The notes beneath the pieces were generated by a model, which was not told the origin of the DNA, ran no database searches, and saw only the letters and a program-made list of their open reading frames with translations. DNA of 61,552 nt from Bacteriovoracaceae bacterium (GTDB taxonomy: Bacteria; Bdellovibrionota; Bacteriovoracia; Bacteriovoracales; Bacteriovoracaceae). The DNA is taken from positions 1 through 61,552 of the forward strand of contig JAMPXB010000022.1 of assembly GCA_023701435.1 (NCBI GenBank), written 5' to 3'. The position numbers and the translations under genes were made by a program. This document shows, one piece after another, positions 49,399 through 58,338 of the stretch (its first letter is position 1; each line of letters begins with the position of its first letter).

Positions 49399-51941
49399 TT
49401 TCGAATCAGTTTATAAACTTCTACAAATGTCACCGGAATTATACTTATTCCAACAAGGATGGCATTCTCCCTTAAGTCCACACTTCTAACTTCAAACAGT
49501 TTCTGAAAGAGTGCTGTATGCTGAACGATGCTTTGAAATACAACAGGTAAAAGAACAGAGGCCAAATGAATGGGATTAAATTTTAACTCAAAGAAAGTTT
49601 TGGTTTCACTACGGCAAGAAAAAGAACGGAACAGGCAAAGATAAACCACATAGTTAAACATATAGCTTCTGGCCGTGAGAAGATCATAGAGCTGAAGACT
49701 ATAGTCATAAATAATAAGACCCAGCACAGTGCTGAGAATTCCAACGAAAAATAGCTCCAAATAAAAAGGCCTGTCAAAGAAACTCGAAGGTGATGGCCTG
49801 TGACTGGTCTTTAAATAATCCTTACCAACCGGTTCTCCCGCCAGGGCCAGTGACGGCAGGCCATCTGTGACCAGATTAATCCATAACAAATTAAGAGGGG
49901 CCAGAGGAACAGGCATCCCCAGTAAAACTGCTCCTAACATAATCAACAGTTCGGCCAGATTGGTTGATAACAAATATTGCATGGTGCGTTTGATGTTCCC
50001 GTAAATAGCACGCCCTTCCTCCACTGCTGACACAATGGTGGAGAAGTTATCATCCGTTAAGATCATAGAAGAGGCCTGTCTGGCGACCTCGGTTCCGGCC
50101 TTCCCCATGGCAACACCAATCCCCGCTGTTTTTAAGGCAGGAGCATCGTTAACTCCATCTCCAGTCATAGAAACGACATGCCCATTGGCCTGCAATGCTT
50201 TGATAATTTTTAATTTATGCTCTGGGGTGACTCGGGCATAGACAGCAGTGTCTTCTGCCTTGGCGCGGAGTTCATCCTCAGTCATGCGGTCTAAATCAAT
50301 TCCTGATAGAACACCGTCAAATTTACCTTCATCGGTGATACCCAGTTCATGAGCAATGGCCTTCGCAGTAAGGGGATGATCTCCGGTAATCATCACAACC
50401 TTGATCCCCGCGGTCTTACAACTCTTAATTGACGGGATTGTCTCTTCTTTAGGTGGATCAGCGATGGCCACCAGTCCCTTAAAAATCAGATCCCTTTCAA
50501 TCAACTCAGGATCATGTTTTTCACTCTGACTTATCTCACTCACTTTCTTGTAGGCCAAGGCGAGTATTCGGTGACCCTTATTGGAAAGGACGTTGATCTC
50601 AGTATCGATCCTAGTCCTTTCTTCATCACTTAGATGACATACCGGAAGTACTGTTTCAGGGGCCCCTTTGGTAAGGATGAGGGTTCCTTCATCAGAAATA
50701 GTTGCCACACTCATACGCTTACGATCACTCTCAAAGCTCCACTCATGGATCCTGGTCTGGAGAGGTTTCAGTTCGGGTAGTTTTCCGGCTTCATCCACCA
50801 GATATAAAAGTGCTATTTCAGTGGGATCTCCTGATCCTCCATGATCGAGACTGGCATTATTACATTGAACCATGATCTGATAGAAAACGTCGTCCCTCTT
50901 GGAGTCCAGCGTGAAGACCTCTCTTACCCGCATTTTTCCTGTTGTTAGGGTACCTGTCTTATCGGTACAGATAATATCAGTAGACCCCAGTGTTTCCACT
51001 GCCGGCATTTTTCTGACAATGGCATTTCGTTTGGTCATTCTTCGTACGGCGAGAGTAAGTGCCAGAGTCACGACGGTGGGAAGGCCTTCTGGAATAGTCG
51101 CCACCGCCAAGCTAATGGCATTCATAAAGATCTCAGTCCAAGGAGTTCCTTTCTTAAAACCAATAATGGCGACAATAAGAATGATCCCGGCCCCCATCAT
51201 AATAAGCAAGTTACTAAGCTTGCCCATTCTCTCCTGAAGAGGAGTCTCTTTTCTTTCGGCTTCTCCTAACAGACCGGCAATGTGCCCAATCTGGGTATTC
51301 ATTCCGGTGGCAGTCACGATCATATGCCCAGATCCCTGACTGATGGCCGTGCTCGCAAAAAGCATGTTGGAGCGATCTGCTAAGGGGACCTCAGCAGCTA
51401 TGACTGTTTTATTTTTTTTGACAGGCATGGATTCACCGGTCAAAATCGCTTCATCGGCGGAAAGGCCAAAGGATTCTATGATTCTACCGTCAGCGACAAC
51501 ATAATCCCCCGCTTCCAGCACAATGATGTCTCCAGGAACAATTTCCTGGGAATCAACAGTCATGATTTTGTTATTACGTTTAACGCGCGCCTTGGGAACA
51601 GAGAGATTTTTCAGGGCCTCAATGGAGTCTTCGGCCTTCGCTTCCTGCCCAAAGCCGATGAAGGCATTAAGAATAACAATGGCGAGGATAGCAATAGCAT
51701 CAACCATCTCCCCCAAAGCACCTGAAACAATAGTGGCAAACATAAGAGTATAAACCATGGGACTTTTAAATTGTTTTAGCAACAAAGTCCATTTGCTTAT
51801 CTTTTTCTCAGATTTAAGGTTGTTTGCTCCGTATATTTTTAGTGCTGCACTAACCTCTTCATCGGTTAATCCACTTACGGAATTGCTGTTTAGAGAGGTG
51901 ATGACATCTGTAGACTCAATAGACCATGGGGCGTTTTTCAT
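49392..51941 (-). CDS. P2-type cation-transporting ATPase (calcium-type)
   Basis: An 849-residue P-type ATPase. D327 in ICTDKTGTLT is the phosphorylated residue. The actuator LTGESMPV, membrane IPEGLPTVV, hinge TGDGVNDAPAL and NLLWINLVTDGLPSLAL place it with SERCA/PMA1-like calcium pumps, close in type to mycobacterial CtpF. About eight to ten membrane helices. The upstream gene, 13 bases away, encodes a universal stress protein, a linkage seen in low-oxygen regulons of other bacteria. Confidence 0.88.
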   Translation of the reverse strand: MKNAPWSIESTDVITSLNSNSVSGLTDEEVSAALKIYGANNLKSEKKISKWTLLLKQFKSPMVYTLMFATIVSGALGEMVDAIAILAIVILNAFIGFGQEAKAEDSIEALKNLSVPKARVKRNNKIMTVDSQEIVPGDIIVLEAGDYVVADGRIIESFGLSADEAILTGESMPVKKNKTVIAAEVPLADRSNMLFASTAISQGSGHMIVTATGMNTQIGHIAGLLGEAERKETPLQERMGKLSNLLIMMGAGIILIVAIIGFKKGTPWTEIFMNAISLAVATIPEGLPTVVTLALTLAVRRMTKRNAIVRKMPAVETLGSTDIICTDKTGTLTTGKMRVREVFTLDSKRDDVFYQIMVQCNNASLDHGGSGDPTEIALLYLVDEAGKLPELKPLQTRIHEWSFESDRKRMSVATISDEGTLILTKGAPETVLPVCHLSDEERTRIDTEINVLSNKGHRILALAYKKVSEISQSEKHDPELIERDLIFKGLVAIADPPKEETIPSIKSCKTAGIKVVMITGDHPLTAKAIAHELGITDEGKFDGVLSGIDLDRMTEDELRAKAEDTAVYARVTPEHKLKIIKALQANGHVVSMTGDGVNDAPALKTAGIGVAMGKAGTEVARQASSMILTDDNFSTIVSAVEEGRAIYGNIKRTMQYLLSTNLAELLIMLGAVLLGMPVPLAPLNLLWINLVTDGLPSLALAGEPVGKDYLKTSHRPSPSSFFDRPFYLELFFVGILSTVLGLIIYDYSLQLYDLLTARSYMFNYVVYLCLFRSFSCRSETKTFFELKFNPIHLASVLLPVVFQSIVQHTALFQKLFEVRSVDLRENAILVGISIIPVTFVEVYKLIRKK

Positions 51942-51954
51942 CTCATCTTTTTCT

Positions 51955-52407
51955 TTATAAATGATTTTTTAATATGATGACATCGGCATCAAGGTGCTTT
52001 GTTACATAATGAGCAAAGGAACTTTCAAAAAAATCACGTTTTTTTCTGGTGGCAACAACAACTGTATCTGCCTTAACTTTTTCGACATAGTCACAAAACG
52101 TCTCTTTTGCGTTCTCACCAAAGAGGCATTGAATGACAGCACGCTCTTTGGCCTGGGCAGGCAAAATGTCAGTACTTAATTGCTTCAATCGTTCCATGAT
52201 TGACTCTTCGATTTTCTTACGGTCTTCGATAATGGGATAGACCAAAGGCACTTCCCCTAATCCCACAGCGTAATTAATGGTATTGAAGACAGAAATCAGA
52301 TGAACCTCACTCTCCTTTAAAAACTCCATCCCTCGGACACCCTCAAGCATCTGAGACATGTTGTCGGTAAGGGGAACGGCGATAACTACTTTTTTGGCAA
52401 ATTTCAT
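51955..52407 (-). CDS. Universal stress protein
   Basis: A 150-residue UspA-fold protein. It starts KKVVIAVPLTDNMSQMLEGV and contains VVVATRKKRDFFESSFAHYVTKHLDADVIILK. The glycine-rich ATP loop is replaced (ATRKKRDFFESS), so nucleotide binding is doubtful. It is the first gene of a two-gene operon with the cation ATPase and may regulate it. AAGGA precedes the ATG. Confidence 0.8.
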   Translation of the reverse strand: MKFAKKVVIAVPLTDNMSQMLEGVRGMEFLKESEVHLISVFNTINYAVGLGEVPLVYPIIEDRKKIEESIMERLKQLSTDILPAQAKERAVIQCLFGENAKETFCDYVEKVKADTVVVATRKKRDFFESSFAHYVTKHLDADVIILKNHL

Positions 52408-52574
52408 TTAGCTTCCTTGAGTGAGTAATTCTGCCTCCATAGTGTAATTAAAATGAAGGACTAAATCTAATTTTACTTCATACATCGACTCGCCTGAAGG
52501 ATTGACACCATCCACAACTAAAGGTGGAAATAATAATGATTTTCTTGGGTTGCATCTTAATATACGATATTTCT

Positions 52575-53165
52575 ATGAAAATTCTTGCAGCTTTATTTTT
52601 GATTGTTTTTAGTTATCAGGCCTTCAGTGAAACTCAACCAGAACGCCTGAAAGTTCTTGTACGAATTGAACAAAAAAATGGTGATATTCGAATCTTTAGA
52701 TCAGCTACGGGAGATTTAATTCCCGGTGCCTTTGAGAATAAAGATCTTGAAAAGCAACTGACCTCCCTCGAGCCAGGAGAGGAAGCCTTGATTGAGGGTC
52801 ATATCAATTACCGGACACAGATCTCACCGGAGAAAACCAGCTATAAGCCTTATTTTGTTATTGAGGCAGTTCACCCTATATCCCTTAAGCGCTTAGGAAC
52901 AATGGATTACACCGTTCCTGAAAGCAGCTTTCAGTTTGCTCCACTTCAGACTGATTTCAGACCTGCAACCCTGCCAATCTCGACGGAAGTGGCTTCGGCC
53001 CTCACTATGACAACAACCTTGTTGTTAATGGAATCACTAAGTGCCACTGGCTCTGAGCCCTCCGGACAAAGAGACCTCCAGCGCGGCTTGATTATTTCGG
53101 CCGGTTCAATGGCAACAATCCTATTTATCTATGAGCAAATGAAAGGAAAGAATTCAAATGAATAA
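52575..53165 (+). CDS. Secreted hypothetical protein
   Basis: A 196-residue protein from the ATG at 52575, which begins the signal peptide MKILAALFLIVFSYQAFS. The mature part is beta-rich (VRIEQKNGDIRIFRSATGDL) with a hydrophobic C-terminal stretch and a final charged tail. No family recognised. It overlaps the next gene by 8 bp and is probably co-translated with it. Confidence 0.6.
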   Translation: MKILAALFLIVFSYQAFSETQPERLKVLVRIEQKNGDIRIFRSATGDLIPGAFENKDLEKQLTSLEPGEEALIEGHINYRTQISPEKTSYKPYFVIEAVHPISLKRLGTMDYTVPESSFQFAPLQTDFRPATLPISTEVASALTMTTTLLLMESLSATGSEPSGQRDLQRGLIISAGSMATILFIYEQMKGKNSNE

Positions 53166-54312
53166 ATTTAAGCTAGGCATGGTCTGTACTTCTTTGATTC
53201 TCTCGCTTCCCCTCATTTCTTCCACCATTTTACCTATGAACCGGGCCTTTCTTTCAGTCACAGAACTTCTGCCCTTCATCAATGATCGGGAAATGTTCAT
53301 GGACCAGAAGAACGAGTCTAAAATCAGTGAAAAGCTGAGTGATTTAGAAAAGACCTTTAAAGTGGCCAAGCATGAAACAATCTTAAGTCATGATCTTTTT
53401 GCTCCTTCTTATACTTTGGTCACGGAAAACGTTAACGAAAGTGTTAAGGCCTTCAAGGCCGGTAAAAAGAGTTATGCTCATTGGACCCTTCAGGAATTAA
53501 CTTCTCTTTGCCTAGATTGTCACACCCGTTTACCGGAATCCTACTCTTCAAGCTTCCAAAGCGGAGAACTACAAATTGAGCCTAATAAGTTCAAAGATGT
53601 CTTCAGCCTGGGTGTGGCCCAGTTGATTGTAAGACGCTATGTGGATGCTAAGGCCAGCTTCACCCGGGACATTCAGGACAAGCTCATCAAGAAAGATTTT
53701 GAGAACTTAAAAGCCCCCTTTCAGCAGATACTTCTGATAGAAACCAAGATCCTTAAAGATCCGGCTTCGATGGAACTCATCATCGATACCTTCTTGAAGA
53801 AAGAACTTCTGCCGCAGTCGATGAAAGATATCCTGAATCAATGGAAAAAGCGTCTGGTTCACTGGAAGAAAGACACCAGCATCCTTAAAGGCCTTCAATC
53901 AGAAAAAGAATTGAAGCTCTTTATGAAACAGAAGCTTGAACCTTTGAAGCGCTTGAATGCATTTGAAGAAGGCCACAAGGTAGACCTCCTCCTAGCTTCA
54001 GGGATCCTGGCCAACTACTTCTTTATTAATCAAGATACTCCTCATACTCCAGAGATCAGTTACTGGATGGGCTGGATTGAAAAGCGCCTCAAGCGAGAAG
54101 AATTCTTTGGCTCCGGTGACTACTTTTTAAAGCAGTGCATCCGTAAGTACCCGAAACATCCGATCGCTAAAGAGTGCCTGGAAGAATACAAAGAAAGTGT
54201 GGAGTTTGACTTTTCTGGTTCAGGTGGAACCAATATCCCTTCGGAAGTAGAAGAAGAAATTAAGGAACTTGATAAGCTAGTCCATGGCAAAGGTGCTAAA
54301 CCTTTAAAATAA
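53158..54312 (+). CDS. Secreted protein with one CxxCH haem-type motif
   Basis: A 384-residue exported protein with signal peptide (about 1-22, ending SST). LCLDCHTRLPESY carries a single CxxCH, the covalent c-haem site, suggesting a monohaem protein or a relic of one. The rest is mainly helical with many Lys/Leu repeats and a possible TPR-like C-terminus (YFLKQCIRKYPKHPIAKECLEEY). Haem attachment would need a cytochrome c maturation system, which is not in this window. It ends 103 bases before the FNR-like gene. Confidence 0.6.
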   Translation: MNKFKLGMVCTSLILSLPLISSTILPMNRAFLSVTELLPFINDREMFMDQKNESKISEKLSDLEKTFKVAKHETILSHDLFAPSYTLVTENVNESVKAFKAGKKSYAHWTLQELTSLCLDCHTRLPESYSSSFQSGELQIEPNKFKDVFSLGVAQLIVRRYVDAKASFTRDIQDKLIKKDFENLKAPFQQILLIETKILKDPASMELIIDTFLKKELLPQSMKDILNQWKKRLVHWKKDTSILKGLQSEKELKLFMKQKLEPLKRLNAFEEGHKVDLLLASGILANYFFINQDTPHTPEISYWMGWIEKRLKREEFFGSGDYFLKQCIRKYPKHPIAKECLEEYKESVEFDFSGSGGTNIPSEVEEEIKELDKLVHGKGAKPLK

Positions 54313-54345
54313 TGAATTAAGTTCCTCTTAGTTTTCTTAAAAACC

Positions 54346-54357
54346 TGATATAGATCA
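54346..54357. promoter_or_regulatory. FNR-type box
   Basis: TGATATAGATCA, a perfect TGAT-N4-ATCA core of the FNR consensus, centred about 63 bases upstream of the FNR-like start codon. It suits autoregulation and control of the genes downstream. Confidence 0.65.
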
Positions 54358-54414
54358 CGTTTTTTTGCGGTTTATATGGTATTCTTCCAAAAAAGAATAA
54401 AGGAAAAACCGGCC

Positions 54415-55128
54415 ATGCAAAAGCAGTTTAAAGCAGTCGATTGTGAACATTGTGAATCCCGCGGCAAGGGTATCTTTTGTGACTTAGAAGATAAGGCCTT
54501 AGCCGTCGTCGCTGAACACAAGGTCATGAACCAATATAAAAAAGGTCAGACCATTTTCTTTCAAGGCAACCCTCCCTTTGGTCTTTACTGTATCAACAAG
54601 GGAAAGATCAAAGTTTCTAAAATTGGCAGCGATGGTAAAGAATCCATTATAAGAATAGCAGGTTCCGGCGATGTCTTAGGACACCGAAGTCTCTTCAGCA
54701 AAGAAAATTATTCAGCATCGGCCACTGTCATTGAAGATTCTGATATTTGTTTTCTAGATAAGAACTACATCTATTCCGCTCTTAAAGAAAATCCTAGCGT
54801 CGCTCTGAACTTGATCCATAAATTAAGCCGTGACATGGGTGCTGCAGAATCTAGAAATGCCTCTATGTCTCAAAAAAATGCCCGTGAAAGACTGGCCGAA
54901 CTTTTTCTAAGCTTCAAAAAAAGTTATGGAGTGGAAGAGAATGGGCGCTGCCGCCTGGAAATCAAGCTTAATAGAGATGAGATCGCTTCATTAGTGGGCA
55001 CTGCCAATGAAACGATTATCAGGCTTATTTCTGAATTCAGGGAAGAAGGCATTTTAGAGCAGGAAGGCAAGGTCATGTATATCGTGGACGAGGAGAAACT
55101 CCTTGAATTTGCGAATCTTGATTATTAA
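54415..55128 (+). CDS. FNR-like oxygen-responsive Crp/Fnr regulator
   Basis: A 237-residue Crp/Fnr protein from the ATG at 54415. N-terminal C10-x2-C13-x8-C22 plus C112 in DSDICFLDK match the four cluster ligands of FNR (in E. coli three N-terminal Cys and C122), although the last N-terminal spacing is 8 rather than 5. The sensor barrel (GQTIFFQGNPPFGLYCINKGKI) and helix-turn-helix with recognition helix TANETIIRLISEF follow; E and R of the FNR ExxSR motif are kept. An FNR box lies upstream. It likely controls the downstream run of genes under low oxygen. Confidence 0.82.
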   Translation: MQKQFKAVDCEHCESRGKGIFCDLEDKALAVVAEHKVMNQYKKGQTIFFQGNPPFGLYCINKGKIKVSKIGSDGKESIIRIAGSGDVLGHRSLFSKENYSASATVIEDSDICFLDKNYIYSALKENPSVALNLIHKLSRDMGAAESRNASMSQKNARERLAELFLSFKKSYGVEENGRCRLEIKLNRDEIASLVGTANETIIRLISEFREEGILEQEGKVMYIVDEEKLLEFANLDY

Positions 55129-55191
55129 AACCTCTCAAAAAGCATGATCTACAACATATTTCTTTAGTTCTTTTTCCATTAGATTTTACGG

Positions 55192-55554
55192 ATGAAGGAA
55201 AATCTAAATTTTCTAAATCCAGAAGATATTGAAGCTTTAAAAGATGAATTCGAGGTCCAGACCTTTTCCCATGACTTTGATCTAGTCTACGAAAATCAGG
55301 TCCCCACGGCTGGCATTGCTCTGATTAATGGCGAGCTTCAACTCATTAGAAAATCCAAAGTTCACAAGCTAATCAATACCGGCTGTCTTCTTGGCGTTAA
55401 TGAGCTTTTGAATCATCAACCGGTGAAAGTCGGTTGCAGAATAAAAAGCAATTCACAGATTGTTTTATTAGGAAAATCAGAAATCCTTTCTTCACTTAAA
55501 AACCGCAAATCTAAGCTGTTTAATCTCATAAAAAACCTTAAAATAGGTGAATGA
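55192..55554 (+). CDS. Stand-alone cyclic-nucleotide-binding-like domain
   Basis: A 120-residue protein consisting only of a Crp-type sensor barrel: FDLVYENQVPTAGIALINGELQLIRKSK and LINTGCLLGVNELLNHQPV. There is no DNA-binding domain. The phosphate-binding Arg of true cAMP sites is not evident. It lies 63 bases after the FNR-like gene and overlaps the nuclease gene by 4 bp, so it may modulate either. Confidence 0.65.
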   Translation: MKENLNFLNPEDIEALKDEFEVQTFSHDFDLVYENQVPTAGIALINGELQLIRKSKVHKLINTGCLLGVNELLNHQPVKVGCRIKSNSQIVLLGKSEILSSLKNRKSKLFNLIKNLKIGE

Positions 55555-56393
55555 GAAATAAACACTATCAAGATTTTGTCATCGTAAAATCCAGCGGTAC
55601 TCCGGAGAGCTTTTCAAAAAACAAGCTTATTACATCCATTAAAAGAACAGGTCTTCCTAAGAGGCAATGCGAGAATATTGCCGAAGAAGTTACCGAAGAT
55701 ATAGGTGAAGGCTATAAGACCAGTGATATCTATCGCAAGACGCTTCGCCTGGTAAGACAGCGCTCTCCCCTTGCCGGCATTCAATACTCCCTCAAAAGAG
55801 CGATTTTTGAACTCGGCCCCATGGGCCACCATTTTGAAATTTTTGTTGCTAAATATTTTGAGGAATTGGGCTACAAAACCAAAGTTGGCCAGATCATTAA
55901 GGGTAAATGGGTCAACCATGAAGTTGATGTCATCGCCGTGGGAAAAGATGTTAAGTATTTTTGTGAATGTAAGTTTCATAACCGCATGGGCATAAAAAAT
56001 GACATTAAGACCGCCCTGTATGTTAAGGCCAGGTGGGATGATTTAAAAAACGGCCCTTACGGCGGGGATTTGGATGGTTTTTTTCTGGCCACCAATACTG
56101 CCTTTAGCCTGGATGCTATTAAATATGCTTCCGGAACAGAACTCCGGTTATTGGGTATTAACGCTCCTTCGGATAAGTCTTTTTTAGATCATATCAAGGA
56201 ACTGAATCTTTATCCGGTCACAAGTCTCAAAAGCCTAAATAAAATATCCAAGAGAATTCTGATCGAAAATGGCTTCATTCTCGCCAAGCAGCTGACCAAT
56301 AAATCGGAGATGCTTTATAAATTAGGTTTCTCGGCCGATGTCATTGAACAAATTCAGGAAGAAGTAAAAATTTTGAATAGAGGTACCATATGA
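55551..56393 (+). CDS. ATP-cone fused to PD-(D/E)XK restriction-type nuclease
   Basis: A 280-residue protein. Residues about 8-88 are an ATP-cone (IVKSSGTPESFSKNKLITSI, YKTSDIYRKTLRLV), the nucleotide sensor of ribonucleotide reductase and NrdR. Residues about 90-200 are a Mrr-like nuclease with E96, D126 in HEVDVIAVG and E139-C-K141 in YFCECKF as the catalytic set. The C-terminal 80 residues are helical (SLNKISKRILIENG, GFSADVIEQI). It is joined by 4-bp overlaps to the sensor-domain gene before and the beta-CASP gene after. It probably cuts DNA or RNA in response to ATP/dATP; the target is unknown. Confidence 0.78.
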   Translation: MRNKHYQDFVIVKSSGTPESFSKNKLITSIKRTGLPKRQCENIAEEVTEDIGEGYKTSDIYRKTLRLVRQRSPLAGIQYSLKRAIFELGPMGHHFEIFVAKYFEELGYKTKVGQIIKGKWVNHEVDVIAVGKDVKYFCECKFHNRMGIKNDIKTALYVKARWDDLKNGPYGGDLDGFFLATNTAFSLDAIKYASGTELRLLGINAPSDKSFLDHIKELNLYPVTSLKSLNKISKRILIENGFILAKQLTNKSEMLYKLGFSADVIEQIQEEVKILNRGTI

Positions 56394-57682
56394 AAATTAC
56401 TTTTTGGGGGGCCACTGATGAAGTCACTGGTTCAATGACTTTTTTGGATCTTCCAGAAAAACGAATTATGGTTGATGCCGGACTGGCCCAAGGACTACCA
56501 GAAGTGGAAGCCCTTAATCTGATAAAGCTTCCCTTCCCTGCAAGTTCCATACACTCTATTTTTATTACTCATGCCCATCTGGATCACTCTGGTTACCTTC
56601 CAAGGCTGGTTAAACAAGGTTACCGCGGTCAGATCTATTGTACTCCTGCCACTGCCAAGCTTATCAAAATTATCTTACTGGATAGTGCTTCTTTAATGGA
56701 TGAAAACTATTACTCTGAAAAAGATGTGCAAGCGACCTTGCATATGATTAAAACCGTTGATTGGGACCAGAAGATAACCATCGATGATACCGTTTTTCAC
56801 TATCAAGCGGCCGGACACATTCTGGGAGCATCATCACTGATTATTAAACATCATGATAAGAAAATTGTTTTCTCAGGCGATTTAGGCCGCCATGACGATC
56901 CCCTTTTTCCTCAACCGCCTTTTTGTCCCAAGGCCGACGTCGTCATCATGGAATCAACTTATGGCAGTAAACGCCGGATGGGAAGTATTGAGAAAGAACT
57001 TGCCACTTTTTTAATAAAAATCTCTCGAGAAGCACGGGTGGGAATCGTGGCGAGCTTCGCCGTCGCACGGGCACAAATGCTCTTGACCTTGATTCATGAT
57101 TTTTTTGAAAGGCATCCGGAAGATAAAATTAAAATCTATATTGATAGCCCTATGATGAAAGAGGCCAATCAGGTCTATAAACAATACGCTCACCTGACCA
57201 CTAAACCCCAAAAAGTTTTCGAGGCCCTGGATAACCTAGAGGCCATCGATTTCCAGAGACAATGGGACAGTATTAAAAAGAAAAAGGGTCCATTACTTAT
57301 CATAAGCTCAAGCGGCATGCTGACCGGCGGTCGTATTTGGCGCCATCTCCAGAACTGGCAACATGATAAAGAAGCGGTTCTCTTCCTGCCAGGATATCAG
57401 GGCGTAGGAACTCCAGGTCGTGCCATGGCCCAAGGAGAGAGAACGCTTTATAGGGATAACGAGGAAACTGCCGTCTGGTCAGGCGAGGTCCTCACCTCTG
57501 AAGCCTTTTCCTCCCATGCTGACCAGGAAGAACTGATTAATTGGGTTGCTAAGGAAAATCAAAGTTCCCGGGTGTTTTTGCTCCATGGAGAAAAAGTCTC
57601 CAAGGACACTTTGAAAGAAAAACTGAGGAATATTTTGCTGGATGCGCAAATACCCGAGCGCGGTGCAACGATTGATATTTAA
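56390..57682 (+). CDS. Metallo-beta-lactamase/beta-CASP ribonuclease-like protein
   Basis: A 430-residue MBL-fold protein. H61-x-H63-x-D65-H66 (ITHAHLDHSG), the GHILGAS metal His, SGDLGRHDDPL and MESTYGSKRR are the MBL core. SSGMLTGGRIWRHLQ and FSSHADQEELINW are beta-CASP motifs B and C. Bacterial relatives (YsxB-type) cut RNA. It shares a 4-bp overlap with the ATP-cone nuclease gene, implying a joint function. No signal peptide. Confidence 0.85.
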   Translation: MKITFWGATDEVTGSMTFLDLPEKRIMVDAGLAQGLPEVEALNLIKLPFPASSIHSIFITHAHLDHSGYLPRLVKQGYRGQIYCTPATAKLIKIILLDSASLMDENYYSEKDVQATLHMIKTVDWDQKITIDDTVFHYQAAGHILGASSLIIKHHDKKIVFSGDLGRHDDPLFPQPPFCPKADVVIMESTYGSKRRMGSIEKELATFLIKISREARVGIVASFAVARAQMLLTLIHDFFERHPEDKIKIYIDSPMMKEANQVYKQYAHLTTKPQKVFEALDNLEAIDFQRQWDSIKKKKGPLLIISSSGMLTGGRIWRHLQNWQHDKEAVLFLPGYQGVGTPGRAMAQGERTLYRDNEETAVWSGEVLTSEAFSSHADQEELINWVAKENQSSRVFLLHGEKVSKDTLKEKLRNILLDAQIPERGATIDI

Positions 57683-57738
57683 TATCTGATCATTTCATAC
57701 TGTTGACTCATTAATGACTTGCGATTCATGATAAGCTT

Positions 57739-58338
57739 ATGCGTGTTTTAATTTCTGGATTCGAAGCCTTTGGTGGAAGAGATATCAATCCAACCGCTCT
57801 TATTATTGAGGCTTTGGAACAAAAACAAATTTCCTATCCGACGACCATTAAGGTCGATCACGTTTTATTGCCTGTTACCTTTGAAATGGCCTTTGAGGTC
57901 TTACAAAGAAAAATTGAATCCTATAATCCGGATGTGGTTATTGCCTTTGGTCTGGCCCGGAGAGAGGCGATCGAACTGGAAACTGTGGCGATCAATCATA
58001 TCGATGCTAAAATTCAGGACAATTCAGGAATTAAACCACAAAACCAAATGATCAACCCCGATGGTCCCCCTTCCTTTATAGCGACCTTGCCGGTTCAGGG
58101 TATTGAGGGAGTATTGAAAAATGCTGGGATTCCTGTAAAAATTTCCAATGATGCCGGATCTTTTGTTTGTAATTATCTTTTCTACCGCTTGATGGAAACA
58201 AACCAGGAAACATTCAGGCTTTGCGGCTTTATTCATGTGCCGCTTATTCCGGAACAGGCAGGTCCTGAGGATCCCAGTTTACCGCTGAGTGAAATTCATC
58301 GGGCAGTTTCACTAATCCTGCACTATATTGATTATTAG
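57739..58338 (+). CDS. pcp: Pyroglutamyl-peptidase I (family C15)
   Basis: A 199-residue cysteine peptidase. The triad is E81 (IELETVAIN), C144 (NDAGSFVCNYLFY) and H166 (CGFIHVPLIP). ISGFEAFGGRDINPT at the N-terminus is the family signature. It removes N-terminal pyroglutamate from peptides. It is 56 bases downstream of the beta-CASP gene. Pyroglutamate also forms from N-terminal glutamine, a possible link to peptide feeding. It overlaps the next, convergent, gene by 4 bp. Confidence 0.92.
   Translation: MRVLISGFEAFGGRDINPTALIIEALEQKQISYPTTIKVDHVLLPVTFEMAFEVLQRKIESYNPDVVIAFGLARREAIELETVAINHIDAKIQDNSGIKPQNQMINPDGPPSFIATLPVQGIEGVLKNAGIPVKISNDAGSFVCNYLFYRLMETNQETFRLCGFIHVPLIPEQAGPEDPSLPLSEIHRAVSLILHYIDY

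Noticed and set aside
55551..56393. Ribonucleotide reductase regulator (NrdR) because of the ATP-cone
   Set aside because: The NrdR zinc ribbon is absent and the second domain is a PD-(D/E)XK nuclease.
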